DNA of 64,000 nt from Delphinus delphis (taxonomy: Eukaryota > Chordata > Mammalia > Artiodactyla > Delphinidae), in assembly GCF_949987515.2 (NCBI RefSeq), contig NC_082688.1, forward strand, positions 107,673,893 through 107,737,892, given 5' to 3'. Made by a program: the position numbers and the translations under genes. The notes beneath the pieces are model-generated. The model saw nothing but the letters and a program-made list of their open reading frames with translations. It ran no database searches and had not been told where the DNA came from. Positions 24,140-36,387 of this stretch are shown here, one piece after another. Position 1 is the stretch's first letter; every line of letters begins with the position of its first letter.

Positions 24140-25140
24140 TGCGCGGACAGGTGGCGGGCGAACACGTAGTGGGCGGGCGCCTGGTGCGCAGACGCGTGGT
24201 GCGCGGACACGTAGTGGGCGGACGCCTGGTGCGCAGACGCTTGGTGCGCGGACACGTAGTGGGCGGACGCCTGGTGCGCAGACGCGTGGTGGGGGGACAC
24301 GTAGTGCGCGGAACGTGGTGTGCGGACACGTGGTGGGCGGGTGTCTGGTGCGCGGAAGCGTGGTGGGCGGGCATCTGGTGCGCAGACGCGTGGTGAGTGG
24401 ACACGTAGTGCGCGGAAACGTGGTGGGTGGACGCCTGGTGCCCGGACACGTGGCAGGCGGACGTCTGGTGCGCAGACGCGTGGTGGGCGGACACGTAGTG
24501 CGCGGAAACGTGGTGGGCGGGCGTCTGGTGCGCAGACGCGTGGTGGGCGGACACGTAGTGCGCGGACGCGTGGTGCGCGGACGTGTAGTGGGCGGACAGC
24601 TGGTGCGCAAACGCGTGGGCGGACACGTAGTGCGCGGAAACGCGGTGGGCGGACGTCTGGTGCGCAGATGCGTGGTGGGCGGACACAGTGCGCGGAAGCG
24701 TGGTGGGCGGGCATCTGGTGCGCGGACGCGTGGTGAGCGGACACGTAGTGCACGGAAACGTGGTGGGTGGACGCCTGGTGCCCGGACACGTGGTAGACGG
24801 ACGTCTGGTGCGCAGACGCGTGGTGGGCGGACACGTAGTGCGCGGACGCGTGGTGCGCGGACAGCTGGTGCGCAGACGCGTGGTGAGCGGACACGTAGTG
24901 CGCGGAAACGCGGTGGGCGGAGTCTGGTGCGCAGACGCGTGGTGGGCGGACACGTAGTGCGCGGAAACGCGGTGGGCGGACACGTGGTGGGCGGACATCT
25001 GGTGTGCAGACGCGTGGTGAGCGGACACGTAGTGCGTGGAAACGTGGTGGGCAGACGTCTGGTGCGCAGATGCTTGGTGGGCGGACACGTATTGCGCGGA
25101 AACATGGTGGTCGGACTCCTGTACGCGGACGCGCGGTGTG
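24140..25140. repeat. ~1-kb CpG-rich array of 18-bp units
   Basis: Roughly 55 copies of an 18-base unit alternate between forms like tggtgcgcagacgcg and tggtgggcggacacgtag, with higher-order blocks of 36-60 bases. Because 18 is a multiple of three and stops are rare in the unit, several frames are open on both strands (minus 23813-25168, 23898-25193 and 24118-25155; plus 24315-25289). These encode repeats such as VSAHHASAHQ or RRRVVGGHVV. I treat them as repeat artefacts, not genes. CpG is dense and largely undecayed. Confidence 0.92.
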
Positions 25141-25285
25141 CGCGGGCGAGGGCACGCGGGCGGCTCACCGCTAGCTTTCCGGTTGGGGACCAATGGTCGC
25201 CCAGGTTCTGGAAGTGTGCGAAAGTGACTTACCCGCGGATTCTTCGGGGAGGATTCGCTCTTCCGCCCCCGTCTTTTTTTAGATT
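25140..25285. promoter_or_regulatory. Possible CpG-island promoter beside the 18-bp array
   Basis: The segment has a CCAAT box (gaccaatgg, about 25189-25197), an ETS-like ttccgg (about 25178-25183) and high CpG. It lies directly next to the array. No transcript start can be placed, and either strand is possible. Weak inference. Confidence 0.3.
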
Positions 25286-25319
25286 TTAAAGCGTTTTAGG
25301 GTTTTTAAAAAACCTTGTT

Positions 25320-25400
25320 TTCTTTTTTTTATTTTCAGGGTGCTAGGCGTGAAAGCAGCGGAGGCTGCCGCGACCGGGGGTGGAGAGAGCAAAGTATACG
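25320..25400 (+). other. Copy A of a short dispersed duplication
   Basis: The segment from about 25333 (ttttcag) through agcagcggaggctg (25354-25367) to gggggtggagag matches a second segment at 26950-27006. Both follow a pyrimidine stretch ending in AG, like splice acceptors. Confidence 0.6.
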
Positions 25401-25835
25401 TTATCAGTTATTTGCTATTATTGTCTGCTACGGAGAGTGACCTTATGTTAGAAATAAATATCATAGGGTAGTCACCCTACGCAGGAACAAGAGAAGGTTT
25501 TTGAAGACAGGTAAGCGGTTAAAAAAAAAAAAAAGGCACATAAAGTAAAGAAGCCATAAAAGTTGCATGAGGTTTGTGGCACGGCAGAGCTTGAGGCCCA
25601 TGAAAGACGTGGAAATCGAGTCTCGTTGGATGGGGAAGCTCAAAGAAAACTCACTCTGTATGTGGGGTCCCATACTTAAATTGGGCGCTCCAAATGGGAA
25701 TAAATGAGATAGAATGGTTTCTTTTACGATTCCTACCCAAACTTTTGTACCGGTGTAAAGGCAGGCCATGGATAGTGGAAAGAACACAGAAGCAAGGAAT
25801 AGCTGAAAATCTGGTTGTTTTAGCAGGCACACAGA

Positions 25836-26052
25836 TTTTTTTTTTTTTTTTTTTTTTTGTGGTACGCGGGCCTCTCACTGTTGTGGCCTCTATCGCTGTG
25901 GAGCACAGGCTCCGGACGCTCAGGCTCAGCGGCCATGGCTCACCGGCCCAGCCGCTCTGCGGTATGTGGGAGCTTCCCGGACCGGGGCACGAACTCGTGT
26001 CCCCGGCATCGGCAGAAGGACTCTCAACCACTGCGCCTGCAGGGAAGCCCAA
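25836..26052 (-). mobile_element. CHR SINE with target-site duplication
   Basis: Minus-strand SINE with a T-run tail (25836-25858). The word gcacacagattttt flanks it at 25827-25840 and again at 26053-26066, a perfect 14-base duplication. It therefore inserted by itself and is fairly young. Confidence 0.95.
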
Positions 26053-26066
26053 GCACACAGATTTTT

Positions 26067-26945
26067 CATTGGAAAAAGTTTAGGTGAGGGTCAGGGATGG
26101 ATTACCCTCAGAAAATATCTTTCCCAGGTGTGCTTCTGAGGGTACTGCTTTGCCAGGGCTCCCCAAGGGATTCCGTTCCTATTTCAACAACAGAACCCTT
26201 ATGTTGCTACAGCCTTGCTTGTTTGATGGTTCTCTTTTGTGATGTATGATCTGCTGTACACCTGCCTTCGTGGACTGCAAAATGCTCAGTGTATTCATGT
26301 TATAATGAATACTTCACCCAGAATCAAGTTGGAAAAGATTCTGTTTCCTATAGTGAAAAATCCCTGGGATTAAAAAAAAGTCCTCCTAACTCACTAATCC
26401 CGGAAGATACCAGTGGGCACACAGAGCTCCTTTCCTTTTAACTTCTGTGGTTAATCTCTGGGGCTTAGGAACGCGGGAGTAGGGAGGGATGGTGCCTGAG
26501 GTTTTGACCGGGAGCCCAAGGTTTCACAACAGAGCACTGGATCGCAAGGTTTAAAGATTCATTTCCCTAGACCAGCCTCCTCTTGCAGGATCTTTGCCCC
26601 ACATCCAGCTCATCCCTGGAGAATCCGTGGAGATGTCAGTCTCAGGGAAGGCCTGAGACCTATTCCCGTGGCCCAGCTTAACTTACACCCATCCCCTTAT
26701 CTGGAAGCACACGTGTCAAGAGGAAGATCCGGGTCAGTGCAAGGAGGTGGCCTCCCATATCTGATGAAGGTTCAGACACTAGAACTTCCCAGTGGAAGAT
26801 GGGGAGACCCTTGTTTCAAGCTGGGCTGGACGGTTGGGGCTTCAGTATGACCCATTCTGCCATATAGAGCTGATAGGAGACTCCATGGAAGTCAGAGGGT
26901 AGGAGTGCATTGCTGCCGTCTCCTTAGCAACTGGGGGACTTCAGA
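26067..26945. other. No gene recognised
   Basis: No repeat or exon recognised. Unassigned intergenic sequence. Confidence 0.35.
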
Positions 26946-26949
26946 CTCT

Positions 26950-27010
26950 TTCTTTAGGCTGGTAGGCCCAAAAGCAGCGGAGGCTGCAGCGACTGGGGGC
27001 AGAGGAACAG
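26950..27010 (+). other. Copy B of the short dispersed duplication
   Basis: ctttaggctggtaggccc followed by agcagcggaggctgcagcga aligns with 25333-25387. The shared core agcagcggaggctg is exact. Confidence 0.6.
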
Positions 27011-28000
27011 GAACAAATGGTCTGAGCACAGCAGCTCCTCTGATTACTGGCAAAACTTGACCTAAATCTTGGCTCTCCTAGGGCATGGTCCAGAACCTTC
27101 CACTCTTTTACCCATGTTCTTCTAACTGTTTGCTGGGGCAGGACTTAGAGTGAGGATTAAGATCATAGTTTCAGTGTCTCTAACACCCTGCAAGCTCTGA
27201 GAGACAATTTCAGGCCAAAACCCAAGTCCAAACCCAAGTAGGAAAATCCAGCTGGCTACACATAACAGCTCCTTCGACATGAGAATAATGAAGAAATCAC
27301 TCTCTGGACCTGGAGAAGTTCAGAGAGGAAAGTGGGGTCTGGTTGTCCCAAGTGATCAAAGAGACACATCTGCCTGGAAGGGGCTGTGTGATCAGGTGAA
27401 TCAGTTTATTGCCTTTAGCAAGATTTGATTATGTCTGGAGTCTTAGGACATTCTGTGAGGAGATATTGGCTGGGAACTGGTCCCTGGCCACACGCAGGGA
27501 AGAATGTTCTCAGTACCTTCTTTCAAGGTCAGATGGCCTTATGCCACTGGGACTGATGCCCAGAAGTCCCCAGGGCTAGTTTGCCTTCTTCCTTAGCTTC
27601 TGCTAGATGGCCTAGAGAACATGATTTTTTCCATTGGGCATTGAAGTCTCTTCCCCGTCCTCAAATTTCTTAGCACACTTGTAGCTAACTGGGCTGTCCG
27701 TATCTCCAAGGATTTCTATGAGGGGCTGTGGAGAAAGGCAGTTCTGCAACACTGGTCATGTGCCTGGTATGTGACACATATTCAGCCTTACTCATAAGTA
27801 TGGGCAGATCAGCAGCCCACCCTTCCCTTACTCAGACTCATATCTGTAAGAAGTGAGGCACAGACCCAATGTGGGAAACTACGGAAGGGCCAGGATCACT
27901 GTGGGTGTGGAGGAGAAATGTAGCATGGCGCGTGGAAGTAGAGCACTCAAGAGAGCAGGAAAAGGGGGAGATTCAGTTCCGTTCCATTCACGTGGCCACT
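27011..28000. other. No gene recognised
   Basis: Unassigned sequence; possibly an old LTR fragment around 27300-27600, which I cannot name. Confidence 0.3.
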
Positions 28001-28004
28001 GAAA

Positions 28005-28435
28005 TTAGTGGCACTTTATGCCGGGCACTGTTCTGGGTTCCAGGGACGTAAAGAAGAGAGAAAACTCTGCGCTCACAGTTGCATGGGCCGTAGGTTATAA
28101 TTTTAATATGATGAGGTAAAAGCTGTGCTACAGGATTTATGTACAGGGTGCTATGGAAACTTGGGGCATGAAACTGAGCTTTGAGGGAAACAGGGAAGGA
28201 CTCCTGGAGGAGATGATACTCTGGAGTAGAATCTTTAAGGGTAAGTAGGGATTATCCAGGAAGTACAAGAAAGAGGGCTCTAGGAACAATCAGTAGATCC
28301 ATAGGCTCGGGGGAGAGAGGTATAGAAAAGTTTGGTGTGTGCCGGTATGAACACACATTTATGTATCACTAGAACATGGGGGGTGGTTACAGATAAGGCT
28401 GGAGAAGGAGGTAGAGCCAGGTTACAAAGGACCAT
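28005..28435 (+). repeat. L2-like LINE fragment
   Basis: 'ttatgccgggcactgttctg' is followed by 'gtaaagaagagagaaaactctgcgctcacag' and 'gggaaggactcctggaggag'. This follows the usual order of an ancient L2-type 3' region. Diverged. Confidence 0.5.
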
Positions 28436-28640
28436 GAGTGAAAATTTATTTAATTTTATTTTTTATGGAAGTACAGTTGATTTACAGTGTTCCACGTATA
28501 CAACAGAGGGATTCAGTTATATGTATTCTTTTTCAGATTCTTTTTTTAAAACTTACTGAAGTATAGTCGATTTACAATGTTTCAGGTATACAGGGAAGTA
28601 TTTAAGTAATACATAAATGTATCTGTATGTCTATTCTTTT

Positions 28641-30958
28641 TTAACATCTTTATTGCAGTATAATTGCTTTACAATGGTATGTTAGTTTCTGCTGTATAAC
28701 AAAATGAATCAGCTATATGTATACATATATCCCCATATCCCCTCCCTCTTGCGTCTCCCTCCACCTTCCCTATCCCACCCCTCTAGGTGGTCACAAAGCA
28801 CTGAGCTGATCTCCCTGTGCTATGTGCCTGCTTCCCACTAGCTATCTATTTTACATTTGCTAGTGAATATATGTCCATGCCACTCTCTCACTTCGTCCCA
28901 GCTTCCCCTTCCCCCTCCCTGTGTCCTCAAGTCCATTCTCTTCATCTGTGTCTTTACTCCTGTCCTGCCGCTAGGTTCTTCAGAACCATTTTTTTTTTTT
29001 TAGATTCCATATATATGTGTTAGCATATGGTATTTGTTTTTCTTTTTCTGACTTACTTCATTCTGTATGACAGTCTCCAGGTCCATTCACCTCACTACAA
29101 ATAACTCAATTTCATTTCTTTTTATGGCTGAGTAATATTCCATTGTATGTATGTGCCACATCTTCTTTATCCGTTCATCTGTCAATGGACACTTAGGTTG
29201 CTTCCATGTTTGGCCTATTGTAAATAAAGCTGCAGTGAGCATTGTGGTACATGACTCTTTTTTGAATTATAGTTTTCTCATAGTATATGCCCAGTAGTGG
29301 GATTGCTGTGTTGTATGGTAGTTCTATTTTTAGTTTTTTAAGGAACTTCCATACTGGTCTCCATAGTGGCTGTATCAATTTACATTCCCACCAACAGTGC
29401 AAGAGGGTTCCCTTTTCTCCACACCCTCTCCAGCATTTATTGTTTGTAGATTTTTTGATGATGGCAATTCTGACTGGTGTGAGTTTTGATTTGCATTTCT
29501 CTAATGATTAATGATGTTGAGCATTCTTTCATGTGTTTGTTGGCAGTCTGTATATCTTCTTTGGAGAAATGTCTGTTTAGCTCTTCTGCCCATTTTTGGA
29601 TTGGGTTGTTTGTTTTTTGATATTGAGCTGCATGAGCTGCTTGTATATTTTGGAGATTAATCCTTTGTCAGTTGCTTCATTTGCAAATATTTTCTCCCAT
29701 TCTGAGCGTTGTCTTTTTGTCTTGTTTATGGCCTCCTTTGCTGTGCAAAAGCTTTTACGTTTCCTTAGGTCCCATTTGTTTATTTTTGTTTTTATTTCCA
29801 TTTCTCTAGGAGGTGGGTCAAAAGGATCTTGCTGTGATTTATGTCAGAGTGTTCTGCCTATGTTTTCCTCTAAGAGTTTGATAGTATCTGGCCTTATATT
29901 TAGGTCTTTAATACATTTTGAGTTTATTTTTGTGTATGGTGTTAGAGAGTGTTCTAATTTCATTCTTTTACATGTAGCTGTCCGGTTTTCCCAGCACCAC
30001 TTACTGAAGGAGGCTGTCTTTTCTCCATTGTATATTCTTTTCTCCTTTATCAAAGATAAGGTGACCATATGTGTGTGGGTTTATCTCTGGTCTTTCTATT
30101 CTGCTCCATTGATCTATATTTCTGTTTTTGTGCCAGTACCATACTGTCTTGATTGCTGTACCTTTGTAGTATAGTCTGAAGTCAGGGAGCCTGATTCCTC
30201 CAGCTCCGTTTTTTGTTCTCAAGGTTGCTTTGGCTATTCGGGGTCTTTTGTGTTTCCATACAAATTGTGAAATTTTTTGTTCTAGTTCTGCGAAAAATGC
30301 CAGTGGTAGTTTGATAGGGATTGCACTGAAGCTGTAGATTGCTTTGGATAGTAGAGTCATTTTCACAATGTTGATTCTTCCAATCCAAGAACATGGTATA
30401 TCTCTCCATCTGTTTGTATCATCTTTAATTTCTTTCATCAGTGTCTTGTAGTTTTCTGCATACAGGTGTTTTGTCTCCTTAGGTAAGTTTATTTCTAGGT
30501 ATTTTATTATTTTTGTTGCAGTGGTAAATGGGAGTGTTTCCTTAATTTCTCTTTCAGATGTTTCATCATTAGTGTATAGGAATGCAAGAGATTTCTGTGC
30601 ATTAATTTGTATCTTGCTACTCTACCAGATTCATTGATTAGCTCTAGTAGTTTTCTGGTAGCATCTTTAGGATTTTCTATGTAGAGTATCATGTCATCCG
30701 CAAACAGTAACGGTTTTATTTCTTCTCTTCTGATTTGGATTCCTTTTATTTCGTTTTCTTCTCTGATTGCTGTGGCTAAAACTTCCAAAACTATGTTGAA
30801 TAATAGTGGTGAGAGTGGGCAGCCTTGTCTTGTTCCTCATCCTAGTGGAAATGGTTTCAGTTTTTCACCATTGACGACGATGTTGGCTGTGGGTTTGTCA
30901 TATATGGCCATTATTATGTTGAGGTAAGTTTCTTCTTTGCCTACTTTCTGGAGGGTTT
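28641..30958 (-). mobile_element. L1, 5'-truncated in the ORF2 reverse transcriptase
   Basis: 2.3 kb of L1 in minus orientation: 3' UTR at the left, ORF2 reading right to left. Frame fragments show the reverse-transcriptase box FADDMILY (frame at 30507-30788) and the downstream part [17 protein letters not shown] (30001-30438). Frameshifts and stops break ORF2. It ends in ORF2 at about 30950, so it is 5' truncated and dead. Confidence 0.93.
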
Positions 30959-30967
30959 ATATATGTA

Positions 30968-31002
<35 letters not shown>
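30958..31002. repeat. (TA)n microsatellite
   Basis: Alternating TA with a few TG steps at the L1 junction. Confidence 0.95.
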
Positions 31003-31006
<4 letters not shown>

Positions 31007-31140
31007 TTTTCAGGTTCTTTTCATGGTATTAGAAGATATTGAATATAGTTCCCTGTGCTATACAGTAGGTCCTTGTTGTTTATCTGTTTTATGTATAGTA
31101 GTGTGTATATGTTAATCCCAAATTCCCAGTTTATCCCTCC

Positions 31141-33295
31141 CCCCATAAGTGAAATGTTAACAACTGTAGACTGAGTGTATTATAGAGGCACTCCTGAAGG
31201 GAGTGTGAGGACGTGGGAAGGTCTGACTTGTCTTTTGGATGGACCCATTGAGCAGTTCTGTGTGGGATGGATGTCGGGGCAGGATTCGAGTTAAGGAAGT
31301 TAGAAGGTTGTTTCAAGTGTTCAGTCAACTCATTAGGCAACGCCTCTGTTGGCTTATCCCTTACACTGAAACATTGCTCAAGCTGGTAGTGTCCACTATA
31401 GAACTATTAATAAGACAGTGATATTGTACAAGCGAAGCCTATGCAGATGTTGAGGGGAGAGGTAATGTCAGTATGTGAAGAAGAGTGGTCTGACTCTGGG
31501 GTACTCATTACACTTGTGTATTTGCCATAATCCAGGGTCTGTGTCTTGGTTTTCCACTCTCCCAAAGCATATCCATCCCCCAGGGTCTAGATTCACATAA
31601 ACCAGGCTCATCAGATTTATTTACAAAACATGTATCATAATATATTGATTTATGATGGGAAACAGTCATCACGGGGTTGAAATATTCTATGTCAGCTGGG
31701 TTGCAGCAAGAGTACTTTGAGCCCCTCATGCACTGCTGGAGGATGGACACGGTTGGAGTATTTTATGATCACGATTACACTGATGAGGGGTGGCCAGAGA
31801 ATAATGCGTTTTATTGATACGGGTTTGAAGTCCACACATCTTACATTGGTTTTCCTTGGTTTGTGTCCTAATACATGCTTCCTAAAGTTGAAATAATATT
31901 AACTTTGAGGCTTATGTGGTAGGTGGAGTACATGTCCATACCTTCTATCTATCATCTTTTAAAGACAGAAAGGCTCCTCACTGTGTTCAGCGACTTGGTG
32001 TTGTGGGATGCAGATAGTCTCCTCCTAGGCTAAGCTGAACATGACTTGTTGGTGGCATCAGAGATATGAGGACATTTAGTAGTTTTCAGCTACTCAGTTT
32101 GGTAGCCATTTCAACTTCCTTCTAGGTCTCCTTTATATGAGAGAGAATTCTATCTTATTTAAGTCACTTTTATTTTGGGGTTTCCCATTATTTACATTAT
32201 ACCAGATCCTAAGTGTCACCACAGGAAAATTATATTTCATAGAAACCTGGTAAAGCTACATGAACATTAGCAAAAAGAGGACCTGAAGCAAAAAACTATA
32301 ACAACAAAAAACTATAACAATGTTTATGGGCAAAAAGGCAAAGAATGTCACTACATAATGGTAAGAAACAGGAAGATATAATAATTCTAAACGTACTGTA
32401 GGTGCCCACTTTTATGGCATTAAAAAACAAAGCTAAAGGACACAGCACATATCAGAGCCCTGATCTTTGTAAACCAGGAGCGTCTTAGGTGTTTCTGCCC
32501 AGCAATGTGCATCTAATTTGTGGGCCTCATTATTTACGGCTGCTAAGAGATATGAAATCATAAAGCTCATTAGTGAATGGACTGCTCAGCTGCAACTAAA
32601 GAGTGAAAGTCCCCAGTGGCCCTGTGCTCTGGCTGATTATTAAAGAAAAATAGGAGAAAGTATACTGGGATGTAAAATCAGCAGTTTTTGCTAGAATTAA
32701 CATTATTTTTTCTGACTATTATAGCCCACCTTTCTTTGTCTTTCGGTGTTGTTTTCACTCTTATTATAAATAGGTTATTGCCAGATTAAAAAAATCAATC
32801 TTAAAACCTCTGTCTTTTAACTGATAATTATCGTCCATTTATATTTACTTTGATAAGTGACAATTTATTTCTGTCTTTTTTGTGCTTTTTATTTACCGTT
32901 TTATTGATTAAGTGATTATTGATTGATTTTTGCTTGTACTGATTATGCTTCCTTTGGTTTCGAAGTTACACATTCTATTTTTATTCTAATAGAGATTTAT
33001 TTTTAACCAGTAAACTTGGTTAAAAAATGTCTAAAGTTAATCATTATCTTCATCTTCTTCCAATAATTCAAAGACTTTGGAATGTTTTAGTGCAGTAGTT
33101 TTCTGCTCACCTTTCATGTTGTGTTTAATATTTTAATTTAACCTTATTTTTATACCTCTAAATTACTTATTTATATATTTTATTATTTTAATAGTTGTTG
33201 CTTATAATATTCTCTGATGTAAATAATTTCCTTATTAATGCTTTTTCATCTTATTTTTTCTCTCTGGGCTTAATTTACTGCTTTATGAAGTGCAT
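31141..33295. other. No gene recognised; right part A/T-rich
   Basis: 31141-32650 is unassigned. 32660-33295 is very A/T-rich and may be decayed L1 in minus orientation, but no diagnostic phrase is clear. No exon pair or defensin cysteine pattern found. Confidence 0.3.
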
Positions 33296-33398
33296 CTTTT
33301 AGTAATAGTTTTAGTGATGATTTTTATTAGTTACAATATAGTTGATGTACCATATTATGTGAGTTTCAGGTGTACAACATAGTGATTCACAATTTTTT

Positions 33399-33601
33399 TT
33401 TTTTTTTGAAGTACGCGGGCCTCTCGCTGTTGTGGCCTCTCCCGCTGGGGAGCAGAGGCTCCAGATGCGCAGGCTCAGTGGCCATGGCTCACGGGCCCAG
33501 CCGCTCCATGGCATGTGGGATCTTCCCGGACCGGGGCACGAACCCGTGTCCCCTGCATCGGTAGGCAGACTCTTAACCACTGCGCCACCAGCGAAGCCCA
33601 T
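33399..33601 (-). mobile_element. CHR SINE within L1
   Basis: Minus-strand SINE ending 'ctgcgccaccagcgaagccc'. It is flanked by gattcacaatttttt (33384-33398) and ggttcacaatttttt (33602-33616), a one-mismatch target-site duplication. Confidence 0.95.
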
Positions 33602-33969
33602 GGTTCACAATTTTTTAAAGGTTATACTCCATTTATAGTTATTATAAAATATTGGCTATAATTCCTGTGTTGTACAATATATCCTTGTAGCTTATTTTCC
33701 ACATAGTAGTTTGTACCTCTTAATCCCCTCCCCCTGACTTGCTCCTCTCTGCTTCCTTCTCACACTGGTAACTACTAGTTTGTTCTCCATAGCTGTGAAT
33801 CTTGTTTCTTTTTTGTTATAGTCATTTGTTTGTTTTATTTTGTAGATTCCACATATAAGTGATGTCATAATGATACTTGTCTTTCTCTGTCTGAATTATT
33901 TCGCTTAGCATAATACCCTCTAGGTCCATCCATGTTGTTGCAAATGGCAAAATCTCATTTGCCATTGAT

Positions 33970-33972
<3 letters not shown>

Positions 33973-34013
<41 letters not shown>

Positions 34014-34017
34014 CGCG
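33973..34017 (+). repeat. (TG)n(CG)n compound microsatellite
   Basis: A run of TG followed by CGCGCGCGCG at 34005-34017. The alternating purine-pyrimidine tract, especially the CG part, has Z-DNA-forming potential. Confidence 0.95.
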
Positions 34018-34610
34018 TATCCGTCCCATCTTCCTTATCCATTCATCTGTTGATGGACACTTAGTTTGCTTCCATATGTTGGGTATTGTAAATAATGCTG
34101 CTGTGAATATTGGGGTTGTTAGTTCCATTTTTAATCTTTGAGGAACCTCCATACTGTTTTTCATAGTGGCTGCACCAATTTACATTCCATCAGTTGTGTA
34201 TCAGGCTTCCCGTTTCTCCACATCCTCATATGCATTTGTTATCTCTTGTCTTTTTGATGATAGCCATCCTGACAGGTGTGAAGTGATATCTTATTGTGTT
34301 TTTTATTTGCATCTCCTATCTTTTCTCCATTGAGTGTTCTTGGCTCTCTTGTAAAATATTAGTTGATCATATATGCATGGGCTCTTATTTCTGTTCCATT
34401 GGTGTATGTGCCTGTTTTTAATGCCAGTACCATACTGTTTTGCTTACTATAGGTTTATAATATAGTTTGTAATTAAGAAGCATGATGCCTCCAGCTTTCT
34501 TGTTCTTTCTCAGCATTATTTTGGCTATTTGGGATCTTTTGTGGTTCTATATGAATTTTAGAATTGTTACTTTTATTCTGTAAAAACTGCCATTGGCAAT
34601 TAAAATATCA

Positions 34611-34687
34611 CCCCTTTTCAACCCTTGATGAATTAATGGATCTGAGAGTTAATGATTACTGAAAGCACAAAAAGAGGCACAACCAGA
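34611..34687. other. Left part of an unassigned old repeat
   Basis: Continues beyond the SINE at 35053; see that entry. Confidence 0.35.
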
Positions 34688-34701
34688 TATTATGAGATTT
34701 T

Positions 34702-35038
34702 TTAAAAAAATTTTTATTATTTATTTATTTATTTTTTTGGCTGTGTTGGGTCTTCATTGCTGCACGAGGGCTTTCCTCTAGTTGTGGCGAGTGAGGGCTA
34801 CTCTTCGTTGTGGTGCGTGGGCTTCTCATTGCGGTGGCTTCTCTTGTTGCAGAGCACAGGCTCTAGGAGCATGGGCTTCAGTAGTTGTGGCTCACAGCCT
34901 CTAGAACGCAGGCTCAGTAGTTGTGGCTCACGGGCTTAGTTGCTCAGTGGCATGTGGGATCTTCCCGGACCAGGGCTCAAACTCATGTCCCCTGCATTGG
35001 CAGGCGGATTCTTAACCACTGTGCCACCAGGGAAGCCC
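34702..35038 (-). mobile_element. CHR-family SINE with perfect target-site duplication
   Basis: Minus-strand SINE, ending 'ccaccagggaagccc' and starting in an A/T-rich tail. The word tattatgagatttt is present at 34688-34701 and 35039-35052. Confidence 0.95.
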
Positions 35039-35052
35039 TATTATGAGATTTT

Positions 35053-35616
35053 GATGAAAAGACACAAGAAAACTTGTAGTTATGGTAAAGGGGTTGAACC
35101 CGAGCCTGACCAAGCCTCTGGATCCAGCTGCTAATCTCCAGGAAATATGAGGACAGAGGTACAAGTTCAACGTCACCGTGAGTGAGTACACAGTCAAGAA
35201 AATCCAGGTTGTGGGTAAATCTGCAGGTCAGGGGTCCTAGGCTATTCAACAGGTAAATTGTAAGAGAGCAGGAGGGAGAACACACAGATAAACAGAGACC
35301 AAATGATATCTCAAATAAAAAATGAGCAAAATGAAATTTTAGTTTTGTAAGATTTGTAAATTGTAGTTTGCTCAATTGGTTGGCATAAATAGAAATTCAG
35401 GGACATGATTACAATAAAAGTCAAGGGTTGTTGTAACTTGCGAGGGTTATGATTGGGATGGGGGTATAGAGAAGTATTTCTTGGTTGGCTACAAAGTTGT
35501 GTTTTATTATCTGGGTGGTGTTTACTATGGGGTTAAGCTTATAATAATTTGTGAAGCCCTATATTTGTCTTGTGGGTTTTTTGTACATGTGTTATTTATG
35601 TATTTTACAACCAAAT
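35053..35616. other. Unassigned, possibly an old interspersed repeat
   Basis: 'ggttgaacccgagcctgacc' and 'gatccagctgctaatctcca' suggest an old repeat, but I cannot name it. No gene recognised. Confidence 0.3.
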
Positions 35617-35629
35617 GTTTTATTTTTTT

Positions 35630-36374
<745 letters not shown>

Positions 36375-36387
36375 GTTTTATTTTTTT

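Larger units (their letters stand above)
28441..31140 (-). mobile_element. Old L1 3' UTR split by a younger L1
   Basis: 28441-28631 and 31002-31140 are the two halves of an old antisense L1 3' region; 31030-31085 reads 'gatattgaatatagttccctgtgctatacagt'. The younger L1 (28641-30958) and a TA repeat lie between them. The word tattctttt occurs at both junctions (28632-28640 and 31002-31010). Confidence 0.75.
33300..34610 (-). mobile_element. Old L1 fragment, carrying a CHR SINE
   Basis: Antisense L1 3' UTR to ORF2: 'ttcaggtgtacaacatagtg', 'tagcataataccctctaggt', 'catctgttgatggacactta' and 'atagccatcctgacaggtgt'. It is interrupted at 33399-33601 by a SINE and contains a TG/CG repeat. Confidence 0.85.

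Noticed and set aside
23813..25193. Long minus-strand frames (451, 431, 345 codons) as a His/Ala/Ser- or Arg/Pro-rich protein
   Set aside because: All three minus frames and two plus frames are open because the 18-bp unit is a multiple of three and lacks stops. The frames show repeat structure only.
29193..30788. Set of minus frames as a working reverse transcriptase
   Set aside because: They are fragments of a frameshifted, 5'-truncated L1 ORF2.
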